Origin: Streptomyces violaceoruber
GTDB lineage: Bacteria > Actinomycetota > Actinomycetes > Streptomycetales > Streptomycetaceae
NCBI RefSeq assembly: GCF_033406955.1
Contig: NZ_CP137734.1
Location: forward strand, 1,240,001 to 1,304,000
DNA length: 64,000 nucleotides
Direction of reading: 5' to 3'
Position numbers and translations under genes: made by a program. Positions 8,726 through 17,945 of this stretch are shown piece after piece (within the stretch, counting starts at the first letter, position 1; each line of letters begins with the position of its first letter). Below the pieces are notes generated by a model. The model saw only the letters and a program-made list of their open reading frames with translations. It ran no database searches and had not been told where the DNA came from.

Positions 8726-8739
8726 TGGAACCGCTCCCA
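8726..8739. promoter_or_regulatory. CebR-type operator, GH6 side (12 of 14 match)
   Basis: TGGAACCGCTCCCA differs at two positions from the established CebR/CelR palindrome TGGGAGCGCTCCCA, which is bound by a LacI-family repressor and released by cellobiose or cello-oligosaccharides. It lies about 300 nt upstream of the GH6 start. Confidence 0.75.
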
Positions 8740-8839
8740 CTGGTGCAGCGAAGGTAGCGCCAAGTGACGGCAAAGAACAGAGGAGTTACCGACTTTCTCC
8801 CCGTCGCGTCTGTCGAATCTTTTCGACTGTTCACACATC

Positions 8840-8868
8840 TTGACCGCACCAGGCACCCTCTCCACTAT
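8840..8868 (+). promoter_or_regulatory. SigA-type promoter for GH48 gene
   Basis: TTGACC (8840-8845) and CACTAT (8863-8868) are separated by 17 bp. The -10 box ends at the first base of the CebR operator, so repressor binding would cover the transcription start. The GH48 ATG is about 70 nt downstream. Confidence 0.6.
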
Positions 8869-8881
8869 GGGAGCGCTCCCA
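8868..8881. promoter_or_regulatory. Perfect CebR/CelR operator, GH48 side
   Basis: TGGGAGCGCTCCCA is the exact 14-bp palindrome recognised by the cellulose-utilisation repressor CebR/CelR in actinobacteria. It overlaps the end of the -10 element of the GH48 promoter. Confidence 0.92.
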
Positions 8882-8943
8882 CTGGTTCAAGGCTTGTTGC
8901 TCCTCCCCCACCCCTCCCCGAGCCGCAAGGAGGAACCAGCACC

Positions 8944-11865
8944 ATGCACTCAGGACACAGACCCGGACGCCGCACCGCGCGGCGCTGGTGGACCGCCGCG
9001 CTGGCGGCGCTCGCACTCCCCCTCACGATGCTGGGCACAGGTTCAACTCCGGCCCAGGCGGCCGCACTTCAGTGCAGCGTCGACTACAAGACCAACGACT
9101 GGGGCGCCGGCTTCACCGCGGAGCTGACGCTGACCAACCACGGCACCGACGCCATCGACGGCTGGACGCTGACCTACTCCTACGCGGGCAACCAGAAGCT
9201 CACGAACGGCTGGAACGGAACCTGGTCCCAGTCCGGGCCGGACGTCACCGTGAAGAACGCGTCGTACAACGCGCGGATCGCCGCCGGGGCCGCCGTCTCC
9301 ACCGGCGGGCAGTTCACCTACAGCGGCAGCAACGCCGCGCCGGCGAACTTCGCGGTCAACGGCACCTCGTGCGTGGGCGCGCACCAGCCGCCGATCACCG
9401 TGCTGACCAGCCCCGAGGCGGGCGCCGTGTACTCGCGGGGCGAGGCGGTTCCGCTGGCGGCGACGGCGGCCGCCGCCGACGGCGCCACGATCAGCAAGGT
9501 GGAGTTCTACGACGACGCCACCCTGCTGGGCACCGACACCAGCTCGCCCTACACGTACTCCGCCTCCGGTTTGACCGTGGGCAGTCATTCTCTGGTGGCG
9601 AAGGCCTACGACAGCATGGGTGCCTCCGCGGACTCGACCCCGGTCGGCGTCACGGTGGCCGCGGGACCGACCGTGGTCGCTTCTCCAAGTCAACTGGGTG
9701 TCCAGCAGGGCGAGTCGGGGACGTACGAGGTCAAGCTGTCGGAGCAGCCGACGGCGAACGTGACCGTCACGACCTCCCGCGCGAGCGGCAACACGGGCCT
9801 GACCCTGACCGGCGGCGCGAGCCTCACCTTCACCCCGTCGAACTGGGACACCGCCCAGCGGGTGACCGTCTCGGCGGACGCCTCCGGCAGCGGCTCGGCG
9901 GTCTTCGAGTCGACGGCCCCGGGCCACGGCAAGGCCGCGGTCACCGTGACCCAGCTGGCGGCGGCGAAGGACTACGACGCCCGCTTCCTGGAGCTGTACG
10001 GCAAGATCACCGACCCGGCGAACGGCTACTTCTCACCGGAGGGCATCCCCTACCACTCGGTGGAGACCCTCATCGTCGAGGCGCCCGACCACGGCCACGA
10101 GACCACGTCGGAGGCGTACAGCTATCTGCTGTGGCTCCAGGCCATGTACGGCAAGGTGACCGGCGACTGGTCGAAGTTCAACAACGCCTGGGAGATCATG
10201 GAGACGTACATGATCCCCACCCACGCCGACCAGCCGACCAACTCCTCCTACAACGCCTCCAAGCCGGCCACCTACGCGCCCGAGCTGGACACGCCGAACG
10301 AGTACCCGGCGCCGCTGGACGGCACCGTGTCGGTGGGCTCCGACCCGATCGCCGGTGAGCTGAAGTCGGCGTACGGCACGGACGACGTGTACGGCATGCA
10401 CTGGCTCCAGGACGTCGACAACACCTACGGCTACGGCAACTCGCCCGGCAAGTGCGAGGCGGGCCCCTCCGACACCGGTCCGTCCTACATCAACACCTTC
10501 CAGCGCGGTGCGCAGGAGTCGGTGTGGGAGACGGTGCCGCAGCCGACCTGCGACGCCTTCAAGTACGGCGGCAAGAACGGCTACCTGGACCTGTTCACCG
10601 GTGACGCCTCCTACGCCAAGCAGTGGAAGTTCACCAACGCCCCGGACGCCGACGCGCGCGCCGTGCAGGCCGCGTACTGGGCGGACATCTGGGCCGGGGA
10701 GCAGGGCAAGAGCGACGAGATCTCCGCGACCCTGGACAAGGCCGCGAAGATGGGCGACTACCTGCGCTACGCCATGTTCGACAAGTACTTCAAGAAGGTC
10801 GGCAACTGCGTCGGGCCGTCGGCCTGCCCGGCCGGGACCGGCAAGGACTCCTCGCACTACCTGCTGTCCTGGTACTACGCCTGGGGCGGCGCGGTGGACA
10901 CCTCGGCGGGCTGGGCCTGGCGCATCGGCTCCAGCCACACCCACGGCGGCTACCAGAACCCGCTGGCCGCGTACGCGCTGAGCACCGACGCCGACCTGAA
11001 GCCGAAGTCGGCGACGGGCCAGTCCGACTGGGCCAAGTCGCTGGACCGGCAGGTGGAGTTCTACCGCTGGCTGCAGTCCGACGAGGGTGCCATCGCGGGC
11101 GGCGCGACCAACAGCTGGGCGGGCCGGTACGCGACGCCGCCGGCCGGTACGCCGACCTTCTACGGCATGTACTACGACGAGAAGCCGGTGTACCACGACC
11201 CGCCGTCCAACCAGTGGTTCGGCTTCCAGGCGTGGTCGATGGAGCGGGTCGCCGAGTACTACCAGCAGAGCGGTGACGCCGGTGCCAAGGCGGTCCTGGA
11301 CAAGTGGGTCGACTGGGCGCTGTCGGAGACGACCGTCAACCCGGACGGCACGTTCCGGATCCCCTCGACGCTCCAGTGGTCGGGGCAGCCCGACACCTGG
11401 AACGCCTCGTCGCCGGGTGCCAACGGCGACCTGCACGTCGAGGTGGCGGACTACACCAACGACGTCGGTGTGGCGGCGGCGTACGCCAAGACCCTGACGT
11501 ACTACGCCGACCGCTCGGGCGACACCGAGGCGGCCTCGACCGCCAAGGCGCTGCTCGACGGCATGTGGGAGAACAACCAGGACGCGCTCGGCATCGCCGT
11601 CCCGGAGACCCGCGCCGACTACAACCGGTTCGACGACGGGATCTACGTCCCGAGCGGCTGGAGCGGCACCATGCCGAACGGCGACACGGTCGACGCGTCG
11701 TCGACCTTCGCCTCGATCCGCTCCTTCTACCAGGACGACCCGGCCTGGTCGAAGATCGAGAGCTATCTCCGAGGCGGTGCCGCGCCCACGTTCACGTACC
11801 ACCGGTTCTGGGCCCAGGCGGACATAGCCCTCGCCATGGGTTCGTACGCGGAGCTACTGGAATAG
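8944..11865 (+). CDS. Secreted GH48 exocellulase with CBM2 and Ig-like domains
   Basis: 973-aa secreted reducing-end cellobiohydrolase. Layout: signal peptide 1-39 ending AQA, CBM2 about 40-143 ([14 protein letters not shown] to NGTSC), an Ig-like domain about 146-238 ([14 protein letters not shown]), a second beta-sandwich about 241-338, and the GH48 catalytic domain from about 342 to the end. The acidic active-site stretch [12 protein letters not shown] lies near residues 383-394. The ATG at 8944 has a perfect AAGGAGG; the frame is open 60 codons earlier but that region holds the operator and promoter. Control by CebR is strongly suggested. GH48 is usually the key processive enzyme in bacterial cellulose systems. 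Confidence 0.95.
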   Translation: MHSGHRPGRRTARRWWTAALAALALPLTMLGTGSTPAQAAALQCSVDYKTNDWGAGFTAELTLTNHGTDAIDGWTLTYSYAGNQKLTNGWNGTWSQSGPDVTVKNASYNARIAAGAAVSTGGQFTYSGSNAAPANFAVNGTSCVGAHQPPITVLTSPEAGAVYSRGEAVPLAATAAAADGATISKVEFYDDATLLGTDTSSPYTYSASGLTVGSHSLVAKAYDSMGASADSTPVGVTVAAGPTVVASPSQLGVQQGESGTYEVKLSEQPTANVTVTTSRASGNTGLTLTGGASLTFTPSNWDTAQRVTVSADASGSGSAVFESTAPGHGKAAVTVTQLAAAKDYDARFLELYGKITDPANGYFSPEGIPYHSVETLIVEAPDHGHETTSEAYSYLLWLQAMYGKVTGDWSKFNNAWEIMETYMIPTHADQPTNSSYNASKPATYAPELDTPNEYPAPLDGTVSVGSDPIAGELKSAYGTDDVYGMHWLQDVDNTYGYGNSPGKCEAGPSDTGPSYINTFQRGAQESVWETVPQPTCDAFKYGGKNGYLDLFTGDASYAKQWKFTNAPDADARAVQAAYWADIWAGEQGKSDEISATLDKAAKMGDYLRYAMFDKYFKKVGNCVGPSACPAGTGKDSSHYLLSWYYAWGGAVDTSAGWAWRIGSSHTHGGYQNPLAAYALSTDADLKPKSATGQSDWAKSLDRQVEFYRWLQSDEGAIAGGATNSWAGRYATPPAGTPTFYGMYYDEKPVYHDPPSNQWFGFQAWSMERVAEYYQQSGDAGAKAVLDKWVDWALSETTVNPDGTFRIPSTLQWSGQPDTWNASSPGANGDLHVEVADYTNDVGVAAAYAKTLTYYADRSGDTEAASTAKALLDGMWENNQDALGIAVPETRADYNRFDDGIYVPSGWSGTMPNGDTVDASSTFASIRSFYQDDPAWSKIESYLRGGAAPTFTYHRFWAQADIALAMGSYAELLE

Positions 11866-11866
11866 C

Positions 11867-11888
11867 CCCCGCGGGGCGCTCCGCGGGG
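11867..11888 (+). terminator. Hairpin just after GH48 stop
   Basis: CCCCGCGG (11867-11874) and CCGCGGGG (11881-11888) form an 8-bp stem with a 6-nt loop one base after the stop codon. There is no T-run, which is usual for Streptomyces terminators. Confidence 0.6.
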
Positions 11889-11965
11889 TGGGTGGGTGCT
11901 TCGGCTGCGGGGCGTGGGCGGCTGGTCGCGCTCACGCGGCGGTAGCCGCAAGTCGGTACAGCCCC

Positions 11966-11982
11966 GCGCCCCTTCGGGGCGC
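11966..11982. repeat. Short interspersed palindrome (GCGCCCC-TTC-GGGGCGC)
   Basis: A 7-bp stem with TTC loop, preceded by a CAGCCCC context. Similar C-rich palindromes recur in many Streptomyces intergenic regions, often near gene ends; that recurrence is from general knowledge, not from this window. Confidence 0.45.
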
Positions 11983-12031
11983 CTGACAGCTCCGCGTGCT
12001 CGGTCTCGTCACCGGACGACGGGACCAACCG

Positions 12032-12068
12032 ACCGGGCGGCCCCTGCCCACGCCTGGGGCCGCCCGGT
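12032..12068. terminator. Long-stem hairpin before GH74 gene
   Basis: Arms 12032-12044 and 12056-12068 form a perfect 13-bp GC-rich stem with an 11-nt loop, 43 nt upstream of the GH74 start. It probably ends read-through from GH48, so GH74 would need its own promoter downstream or use attenuated read-through. Confidence 0.6.
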
Positions 12069-12111
12069 CCTCGCATGTGTTCTGTTCCTGACGGAAGGAC
12101 GGTTCCCCACC

Positions 12112-14784
12112 GTGCGAAGAACCCGGATCCTCACCGTGCTGCTGGCCCTCGCGGCCGGTCTGCTGGCGGGCAGTCCGCCCGCGGCGTCGGCCGCCGAGCC
12201 GGCGCCGCGGGCGGCCGTCGCCGCCGACAGCTACACCTGGAAGAACGCCCGTATCGACGGCGGCGGTTTCGTCCCCGGCATCGTCTTCAACCGGACCGAG
12301 AAGGACCTGGCCTACGCCCGCACCGACATCGGAGGCGCCTACCGCTGGCAGGAGGAGTCCCACACCTGGACGCCGCTCCTCGACCACGTCGGCTGGGACG
12401 ACTGGGGGCACACGGGCGTGGTCGCTCTCGCCTCCGACGCCGTCGATCCGGACCGGGTCTACGCGGCGGTCGGCACGTACACCAACGACTGGGACCCGAC
12501 CAACGGCGCGGTGCTGCGCTCCGCCGACCGGGGCGCGAGCTGGGAGAAGACGGACCTGCCGTTCAAACTGGGCGGCAACATGCCCGGCCGCGGCATGGGT
12601 GAGCGCCTGGCCGTCGACCCGCACGACAACGACGTGCTGTACCTGGGCGCCCCCAGCGGCCACGGACTGTGGCGGTCCACCGACGCGGGCGTCACCTGGT
12701 CCGAGGTGACGGCCTTCCCGAACCCCGGGAACTACGCGCAGGACCCGAACGACACGTCCGGCTACGCCTCCGACAACCAGGGCATCACCTGGGTCACCTT
12801 CGACGAGTCGACGGGCGGCGGCGCGGGCACGGCCACGCGGACCCTCTACGTCGGGGTCGCGGACAAGGAGAACGCCGTCTACCGCTCGACCGACGCGGGC
12901 GCGACCTGGGAGCGGCTCGCCGGGCAGCCGACGGGTTACCTGGCCCACAAGGGTGTGCTGGACGCGGAGAACGGCTACCTGTACCTCGCCTACAGCGACA
13001 CCGGCGGCCCGTACGACGGCGGCAAGGGCCGGCTGTACCGGTACGCGACGGCGACCGGCACCTGGACGGACATCAGCCCGGCCGCGGAGGCGGACACCTA
13101 CTACGGCTTCAGCGGCCTGACCGTCGACCGGCAGCGGCCGGGGACGGTGATGGCGACCGCGTACAGCTCGTGGTGGCCGGACACGCAGATCTTCCGCTCG
13201 ACGGACAGCGGCGCGACATGGTCCCAGGCGTGGAGCTACACCTCGTACCCGGACCGCGAGAACCGCTACACGATGGACGTCTCCTCGTCGCCCTGGCTCA
13301 CCTGGGGCGCGAACCCGGCGCCGCCCGAGCAGACCCCGAAGCTGGGCTGGATGACGGAGGCTCTGGAGATCGACCCGTTCGACTCGGACCGGATGATGTA
13401 CGGCACGGGCGCCACGGTCTACGGCACGGAGAACCTGACGAACTGGGACGCCGAGGGCGGCACATTCGCCGTCGAGCCGATGGTGCGGGGCCTGGAGGAG
13501 ACGGCCGTCAACGACCTGGCCTCTCCCCCGTCGGGTGCCCCGCTGCTCAGCGCCCTGGGTGACGTCGGCGGCTTCCGGCACACCAGCCTGACCGAGGTCC
13601 CGTCGATGATGTACACCTCGCCGAACTTCACCTCGACGACGAGCCTGGACTTCGCGGAGACGAAGCCGGACGTCGTGGTCCGGGCGGGCAATCTCGACTC
13701 CGGTCCGCACATCGCGTTCTCCACGGACAACGGCGCCAACTGGTTCGGCGGCACCGACCCGTCCGGGGTGAGCGGCGGCGGCACGGTCGCGGCGGGCGCG
13801 GACGGCAGCCGCTTCGTGTGGAGCCCGGAGGGTGCCGGCGTGCAGTACACGACCGGCTTCGGTACGTCCTGGCAGGCGTCGACCGGCCTCCCGGCGGGCG
13901 CGATCGTCGAGTCGGACCGGGTGAACCCCGCGACCTTCTACGGCTTCAAGTCCGGGAGGTTCTACGTCAGTACGGACGGCGGCGCGACGTTCACCGCCTC
14001 GGCCGCGACCGGGCTGCCCGCAGGTGACGGCGTCCGCTTCAAGGCGCTGCCGGGCGGGGAGGGCGACGTCTGGCTGGCAGGCGGGGCGGCGGACGGCCCG
14101 TACGGCCTGTGGCACTCGACGGACGGCGGCGGGACCTTCACCAGGCTGCCCGGTGTCGACGCGGCGGACACCGTCGGCTTCGGCAAGGCGGCCCCGGGAG
14201 CGTCGTACCAGACCCTCTTCACCAGCGCGGAGATCGGCGGGGTGCGCGGCATCTTCCGCTCCACCGACGCGGGCGCGACCTGGACCCGGGTCAACGACGA
14301 CGCCCACCAGTGGGGCTGGACCGGCGCCGCCATCACCGGCGACCCGCGGGTCTACGGCCGGGTGTACGTGGCGACCAACGGCCGCGGCGTGATCTACGGC
14401 GACACCTCGGACACGGGCGGGGGCACCGATCCGGGTCCCGGACCCGACCCCACCCCCACCGGCGCCTGCGAGGTGACGTACACGGTCACGAACCAGTGGC
14501 CGGGCGGCTTCCAGGCGGACGTCCGCCTCACCAACACCGGCACGTCGGCCTGGAACGGCTGGTCCCTCGACTGGTCCTTCCCCGGCGGCCAGGAGGTGAC
14601 CCGGATGTGGAACGCCGAGCACACCCAGGCCGGTACGTCGGTGACGGCGAGGAACGTCGGCTGGAACGCCGGTGTGGCCCCCGGTGCCTCGGTCGGCTTC
14701 GGGTTCACCGGGAGCCGGTCGGGGACCAACGCGGAACCGGAGGGGTTCGCCGTCGCCGGACGCGCGTGCCCGACCGCTACGTGA
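12112..14784 (+). CDS. Secreted GH74 xyloglucanase with C-terminal CBM2
   Basis: 890-aa secreted endo-xyloglucanase. A signal peptide (about 1-30) leads into two seven-bladed propellers full of Asp-box motifs such as RSTDAGATW, RSTDSGATW, STDNGANW, STDGGATF. The two family catalytic aspartates fit TDIGGAYRW near the N-terminus and LGDVGGFRH in the second propeller. A Pro-Gly-Asp linker is followed by a CBM2 (CEVTYTVTNQWPGGF). GTG 12112 is the first start before the signal peptide; GGAAGGA lies 12 nt upstream, a little far. Its last 8 nt overlap the end of the convergent gene at 14777. It would strip xyloglucan from cellulose for the neighbouring cellulases. Confidence 0.92.
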   Translation: MRRTRILTVLLALAAGLLAGSPPAASAAEPAPRAAVAADSYTWKNARIDGGGFVPGIVFNRTEKDLAYARTDIGGAYRWQEESHTWTPLLDHVGWDDWGHTGVVALASDAVDPDRVYAAVGTYTNDWDPTNGAVLRSADRGASWEKTDLPFKLGGNMPGRGMGERLAVDPHDNDVLYLGAPSGHGLWRSTDAGVTWSEVTAFPNPGNYAQDPNDTSGYASDNQGITWVTFDESTGGGAGTATRTLYVGVADKENAVYRSTDAGATWERLAGQPTGYLAHKGVLDAENGYLYLAYSDTGGPYDGGKGRLYRYATATGTWTDISPAAEADTYYGFSGLTVDRQRPGTVMATAYSSWWPDTQIFRSTDSGATWSQAWSYTSYPDRENRYTMDVSSSPWLTWGANPAPPEQTPKLGWMTEALEIDPFDSDRMMYGTGATVYGTENLTNWDAEGGTFAVEPMVRGLEETAVNDLASPPSGAPLLSALGDVGGFRHTSLTEVPSMMYTSPNFTSTTSLDFAETKPDVVVRAGNLDSGPHIAFSTDNGANWFGGTDPSGVSGGGTVAAGADGSRFVWSPEGAGVQYTTGFGTSWQASTGLPAGAIVESDRVNPATFYGFKSGRFYVSTDGGATFTASAATGLPAGDGVRFKALPGGEGDVWLAGGAADGPYGLWHSTDGGGTFTRLPGVDAADTVGFGKAAPGASYQTLFTSAEIGGVRGIFRSTDAGATWTRVNDDAHQWGWTGAAITGDPRVYGRVYVATNGRGVIYGDTSDTGGGTDPGPGPDPTPTGACEVTYTVTNQWPGGFQADVRLTNTGTSAWNGWSLDWSFPGGQEVTRMWNAEHTQAGTSVTARNVGWNAGVAPGASVGFGFTGSRSGTNAEPEGFAVAGRACPTAT

Positions 14785-15457
14785 CGGGGCCGGTGAAGAT
14801 CGCCGTCTCCGAGTCGAAGTCGGGGGCGACCTCGATCTGGATCAGCTTCTCGCCTTTGGGGAGTTCGCAGCCCCAGGGCACGTTGATCGACCGGCCGGCG
14901 AGGAGCTTGGTCTGGGGAGTGCCGTCGAGACCGGTGTCGGAGTCGAAGACGGACTCGCTGCTCCGGCCGTCCTTGCCGTAGGAGCAGTTGACGGTGAGCA
15001 GCGTGGTGTCGAGGGTCTTGGTGCCGCTGTTCCTGACCTTGACCGTGAACCGCGCGTAAGGGGTCTTCTCGGGCATGGCGTACTCGCTCGACACCGTGCG
15101 CTCGAAGCCGGACAGGCTGACCTCGACGTCGGACTCGTAGGTGACCGTCTCGTCGAGCGCGTGGACACCGTCGTCGGTGTCCTCGGAGGCCGCGGGGGCT
15201 TCCTCCGCGGACTCCTCCTCGGCCGCGGGGGTGTCGCCCCCGCCCACGGACGCCGTCTCGGTGACGGTGACCGTGGGCGCGGGTCCCGCCTCGTCGTCAC
15301 CGGTGACTCCCGCGGTGACGGCCGCCGACACGACCGCGGCCACCACCGCGGCGGCCACGGCGACGAGCAGCGTGCGGTTCTTCCTCGGTGGCGGGGGCGG
15401 GGGCACCGGTGACGGCCCGTAGGACGGCATGGGCGGCGGTGTGAAGTTGGTGCTCAT
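14777..15457 (-). CDS. Membrane-anchored Pro-rich protein, DUF4352-like
   Basis: 226-aa protein of unknown function. A Pro-rich cytoplasmic N-terminus (MPSYGPSPVPPPPPPRKNR) precedes one transmembrane helix (about residues 28-50), an acidic Ala/Glu linker with TVTVTETASVGGG, and an extracellular beta-rich domain (VSLSGFERTVSSEYAMPEKTPYARFTVKVRNSGTK in pieces) resembling DUF4352 immunoprotective or telokin-like folds. The ATG at 15457 has a GGGGGAA ribosome site. It converges on and overlaps the GH74 gene by 8 nt. Secreted or cell-surface location is clear; partner unknown. Confidence 0.8.
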   Translation of the reverse strand: MSTNFTPPPMPSYGPSPVPPPPPPRKNRTLLVAVAAAVVAAVVSAAVTAGVTGDDEAGPAPTVTVTETASVGGGDTPAAEEESAEEAPAASEDTDDGVHALDETVTYESDVEVSLSGFERTVSSEYAMPEKTPYARFTVKVRNSGTKTLDTTLLTVNCSYGKDGRSSESVFDSDTGLDGTPQTKLLAGRSINVPWGCELPKGEKLIQIEVAPDFDSETAIFTGPVT

Positions 15458-15730
15458 GGTTCCCCCCGGGGGATGGTGCTGTTGCGTGGTGCATCATCTC
15501 CCGGGACACCATCTTGTGGAGATCGCGTGATGAAATCGTGTCCATGATCGTCGGGCGGGCCCCTTCGACCGGTCAGGTCGCGGGCCGACGCGACCCTCCG
15601 GGAGGGCGCGTGCCGACGGCGCCCCCTCACGCGCCCGTGCCCCGTGTGCCCGTTTCACGCCCTTGTGGCGCTGCCGTCCTTCTTCGACCGTTGAGTGGGC
15701 GGGAGTGGTGGCGAGGACTGGGGGAACCGC

Positions 15731-15976
15731 ATGGCACGAACCTGGGAGGGACCGGCGGGGCGGCTGCTGCTCGGACTCGCGGTGCTGCTGCACCGGACGG
15801 TCACGGACCGGGCCGCGAAGAGAAGACTCGAACACTGGCGCAACGCCGCTCTGCGCGCCGCGTACCGGCGGGGCGTGCCGGTCGGGGTGCTCGCCTCCCG
15901 GACGCGGCTGACGCAGAGGTGGGTCAGGACGGTGGTCACCGGCGGGAAGCCCCCGCCGGTGGACGAGGCCGCATGA
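15731..15976 (+). CDS. Small HTH-like protein, hypothetical
   Basis: 81-aa basic protein beginning MARTWEGPAGRLLLGLAVLLHRTV and containing a possible helix-turn-helix (GVPVGVLASRTRLTQRWVRTV). ATG 15731 has GGGGGAA upstream. Codon third positions are G/C-rich in this frame, which supports coding. It ends 3 nt before the stop of the convergent lyase gene. I do not recognise the family; a small DNA-binding protein is possible. Confidence 0.5.
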   Translation: MARTWEGPAGRLLLGLAVLLHRTVTDRAAKRRLEHWRNAALRAAYRRGVPVGVLASRTRLTQRWVRTVVTGGKPPPVDEAA

Positions 15977-15979
15977 GGG

Positions 15980-17875
15980 TCAGGGCGTGTGGACCGACGG
16001 CCGGGGGGCCCTCGGCATCCCGCTTCCGAGGAAGAAGCTCGGGTGCGGTGGCTGGTTGTAGGCGGTGTTCTGCCAGGCCAGTGCGGTGCGGTACTGGGTG
16101 TCGTGGAGGAGGGTCGTGATGCGGGTGTCCGTGTCGTAGGGGGTGGAGTAGATGCGCAGGGCCGTGTTGTTCGACGTGCGCCAGACGACCTCCTCGCGCC
16201 AGTCGCCGAGGATGTCGCCGGCCAGGACCGGGGTGGCCTTGGTGCCGTTGTTGGAGGCGACGCCGGAGCCGGTGAGCAGGCGGGTGTCGCCCGAGGTGCC
16301 GTACTTGTCGACGTGGGTGCCGTCGAGGAGTTCACGGACGGTGTCGCCGTCCCACCAGGAAAGGAAGTTGGCGCTGGAGGGCTTGCGGCTGCCGACGACG
16401 GTGCCCTTGGGGTTGCGGATGCCGCTCTCCGCGGACGACCAGGACTCGGCGCCCGCGCTGCCCGACCAGATGTCCCCGGAGACACCGCGGCCGTTGTCGC
16501 CGCTCGCGCCGGTGGACCAGAGGATCTGGCCCGTGCGGGCGTCCGCCAGGTACGACGAGGGCTTCGAGCCGTCCTCGTCGACCTTGAACTCCTCCAGGCC
16601 CGCCCGGGACGGGTCGAGGTCGCCGACGTGCATGGCGTCGCCGTGGCCGTTCCTGGTGGTCCACAGGGCGTAGCCGTTGTCGTCGACGGCCATCGCGCCG
16701 TAGACGATCTCGTCCCGGCCGTCACCGTCCACGTCCGCGACGGAGAGCTGGTGGTTGCCCTGGCCGTCGTAGCCCTTGCCGCTGTTGGTGGAGGAGTTGG
16801 TGTCGAAGGTCCAGCGGCGGGTGAACCGGCCGTCCCGCCAGTCCCAGGCCGCGATCACCGTGCGCGTGTAGTACCCGCGCGCCATGATCACGGAGGGGCG
16901 GGAGCCGTCCAGGTACGCCGTGCCCGCCAGGAACCGGTCGACGCGGTTGCCGTAGGAGTCGCCCCAGGAGGAGACCGAGCCGCGGGCCGGGACGTAGTCG
17001 ACGGTCCCCATCGCGCTGCCGGTCCGGCCGTTGAACATGGTGAGGTATTCGGGGCCGGAGAGGACGTAGCCGCTCGAGTTGCGGTGGTCCGCCGAGGAGT
17101 TGCCGATGACCGCGCCGGTGCCGTCCTTGGTGCCGTCGGCGGTCTTCATGGCGACCTCGGCCCGGCCGTCGCCGTCGTAGTCGTACACCTGGAACTGGGT
17201 GTAGTGGGCGCCGGAGCGGATGTTGCGGCCCAGGTCGACGCGCCACAGGCGGGTGCCGTCGAGCTTGATGCCGTCGACGACCGTGTTGCCGGTGTAGCCG
17301 GACTGGGAGTTGTCCTTGGCGTTGGTCGGCTGCCACTTGAGGACGAGGTCGAGGGCACCGTCGCCGTCGAGGTCGCCGACGGAGGCGTCGTTGGCCTCGT
17401 AGGTGTAGGAGACGCCGTCGGGGGTGGTGCCGCCGGAGGGCGGGCTGATCGGTACGTCCTTGTAGCCGGCCCGGAACTGGATCGCGTGGACGGAGTCGCC
17501 CTGCTCCGTGCCGTTCACGACCGCGCGGACGGTGTAGTCGGCGTGGGAGGGGGCGCCGGAGTGGAAGTAGGTGGTGGAGCCGGTGACGGGGCTGGAGTTG
17601 ACCTTCGTACCGGCCCGGTAGACGTTGAACGCGACGTTGTCCGGGTCGGTACCCAGCCAGCGCCAGCTGACCAGGTTCCCGTCGCCGGTGTGGACGCTGA
17701 CGACGCCCCGGTCCAGGGCCTCGACCTGGCGTGCCGTGGCGGCCTCGGCGGTGTCGGGGGCCAGCGTCGTCAGGCCCGCGCCGAGGAGCCCGGCGGCGGC
17801 GAGGGCCGCGGCCAGGGCGCGTGGGCGTCTGCGGTGCGGGTGGGGGGCGTGGGGGCGAGTGTGGGGGTGCCTCAC
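15980..17875 (-). CDS. Secreted PL11 rhamnogalacturonan lyase
   Basis: 631-aa secreted polysaccharide lyase that cleaves the rhamnogalacturonan I backbone of pectin by beta-elimination. A basic, His-rich n-region and Ala/Leu signal (cleavage near ADTAEA) precede the YesW-like region: VEALDRGVVSVHTGDGNLVSWRWLG, and repeated calcium-binding propeller motifs such as DLDGDGALDLVLKW, YDYDGDGRAEVAMK and DVDGDGRDEIVYG. GTG 17875 has AGGAGG at good spacing. It completes the island's reach across cellulose, xyloglucan and pectin. No CebR box was found near it. Confidence 0.92.
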   Translation of the reverse strand: MRHPHTRPHAPHPHRRRPRALAAALAAAGLLGAGLTTLAPDTAEAATARQVEALDRGVVSVHTGDGNLVSWRWLGTDPDNVAFNVYRAGTKVNSSPVTGSTTYFHSGAPSHADYTVRAVVNGTEQGDSVHAIQFRAGYKDVPISPPSGGTTPDGVSYTYEANDASVGDLDGDGALDLVLKWQPTNAKDNSQSGYTGNTVVDGIKLDGTRLWRVDLGRNIRSGAHYTQFQVYDYDGDGRAEVAMKTADGTKDGTGAVIGNSSADHRNSSGYVLSGPEYLTMFNGRTGSAMGTVDYVPARGSVSSWGDSYGNRVDRFLAGTAYLDGSRPSVIMARGYYTRTVIAAWDWRDGRFTRRWTFDTNSSTNSGKGYDGQGNHQLSVADVDGDGRDEIVYGAMAVDDNGYALWTTRNGHGDAMHVGDLDPSRAGLEEFKVDEDGSKPSSYLADARTGQILWSTGASGDNGRGVSGDIWSGSAGAESWSSAESGIRNPKGTVVGSRKPSSANFLSWWDGDTVRELLDGTHVDKYGTSGDTRLLTGSGVASNNGTKATPVLAGDILGDWREEVVWRTSNNTALRIYSTPYDTDTRITTLLHDTQYRTALAWQNTAYNQPPHPSFFLGSGMPRAPRPSVHTP

Positions 17876-17945
17876 GGGACGAACCTCCTGGAGGGCGGAT
17901 GGCTTCCGCCTCTCAGTCGCCGCCCGGGGCGGCCGGGTTGCCGCC

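Larger units (their letters stand above)
8425..8943. other. Regulatory intergenic region between GH6 and GH48 genes
   Basis: This 519-nt stretch holds no convincing gene; the open frames that cross it belong to upstream extensions of the two cellulases. It contains two CebR-type operator boxes, a plausible SigA-type promoter for GH48 and leader sequences for both divergent genes. The boxes share a wider block of CGCTCCCACTGGT, suggesting duplication of an operator segment. Confidence 0.75.

Noticed and set aside
8425..8943. Open frames through the GH6/GH48 spacer
   Set aside because: They only extend the cellulase frames upstream, lack ribosome sites and overlap the operators and promoter.
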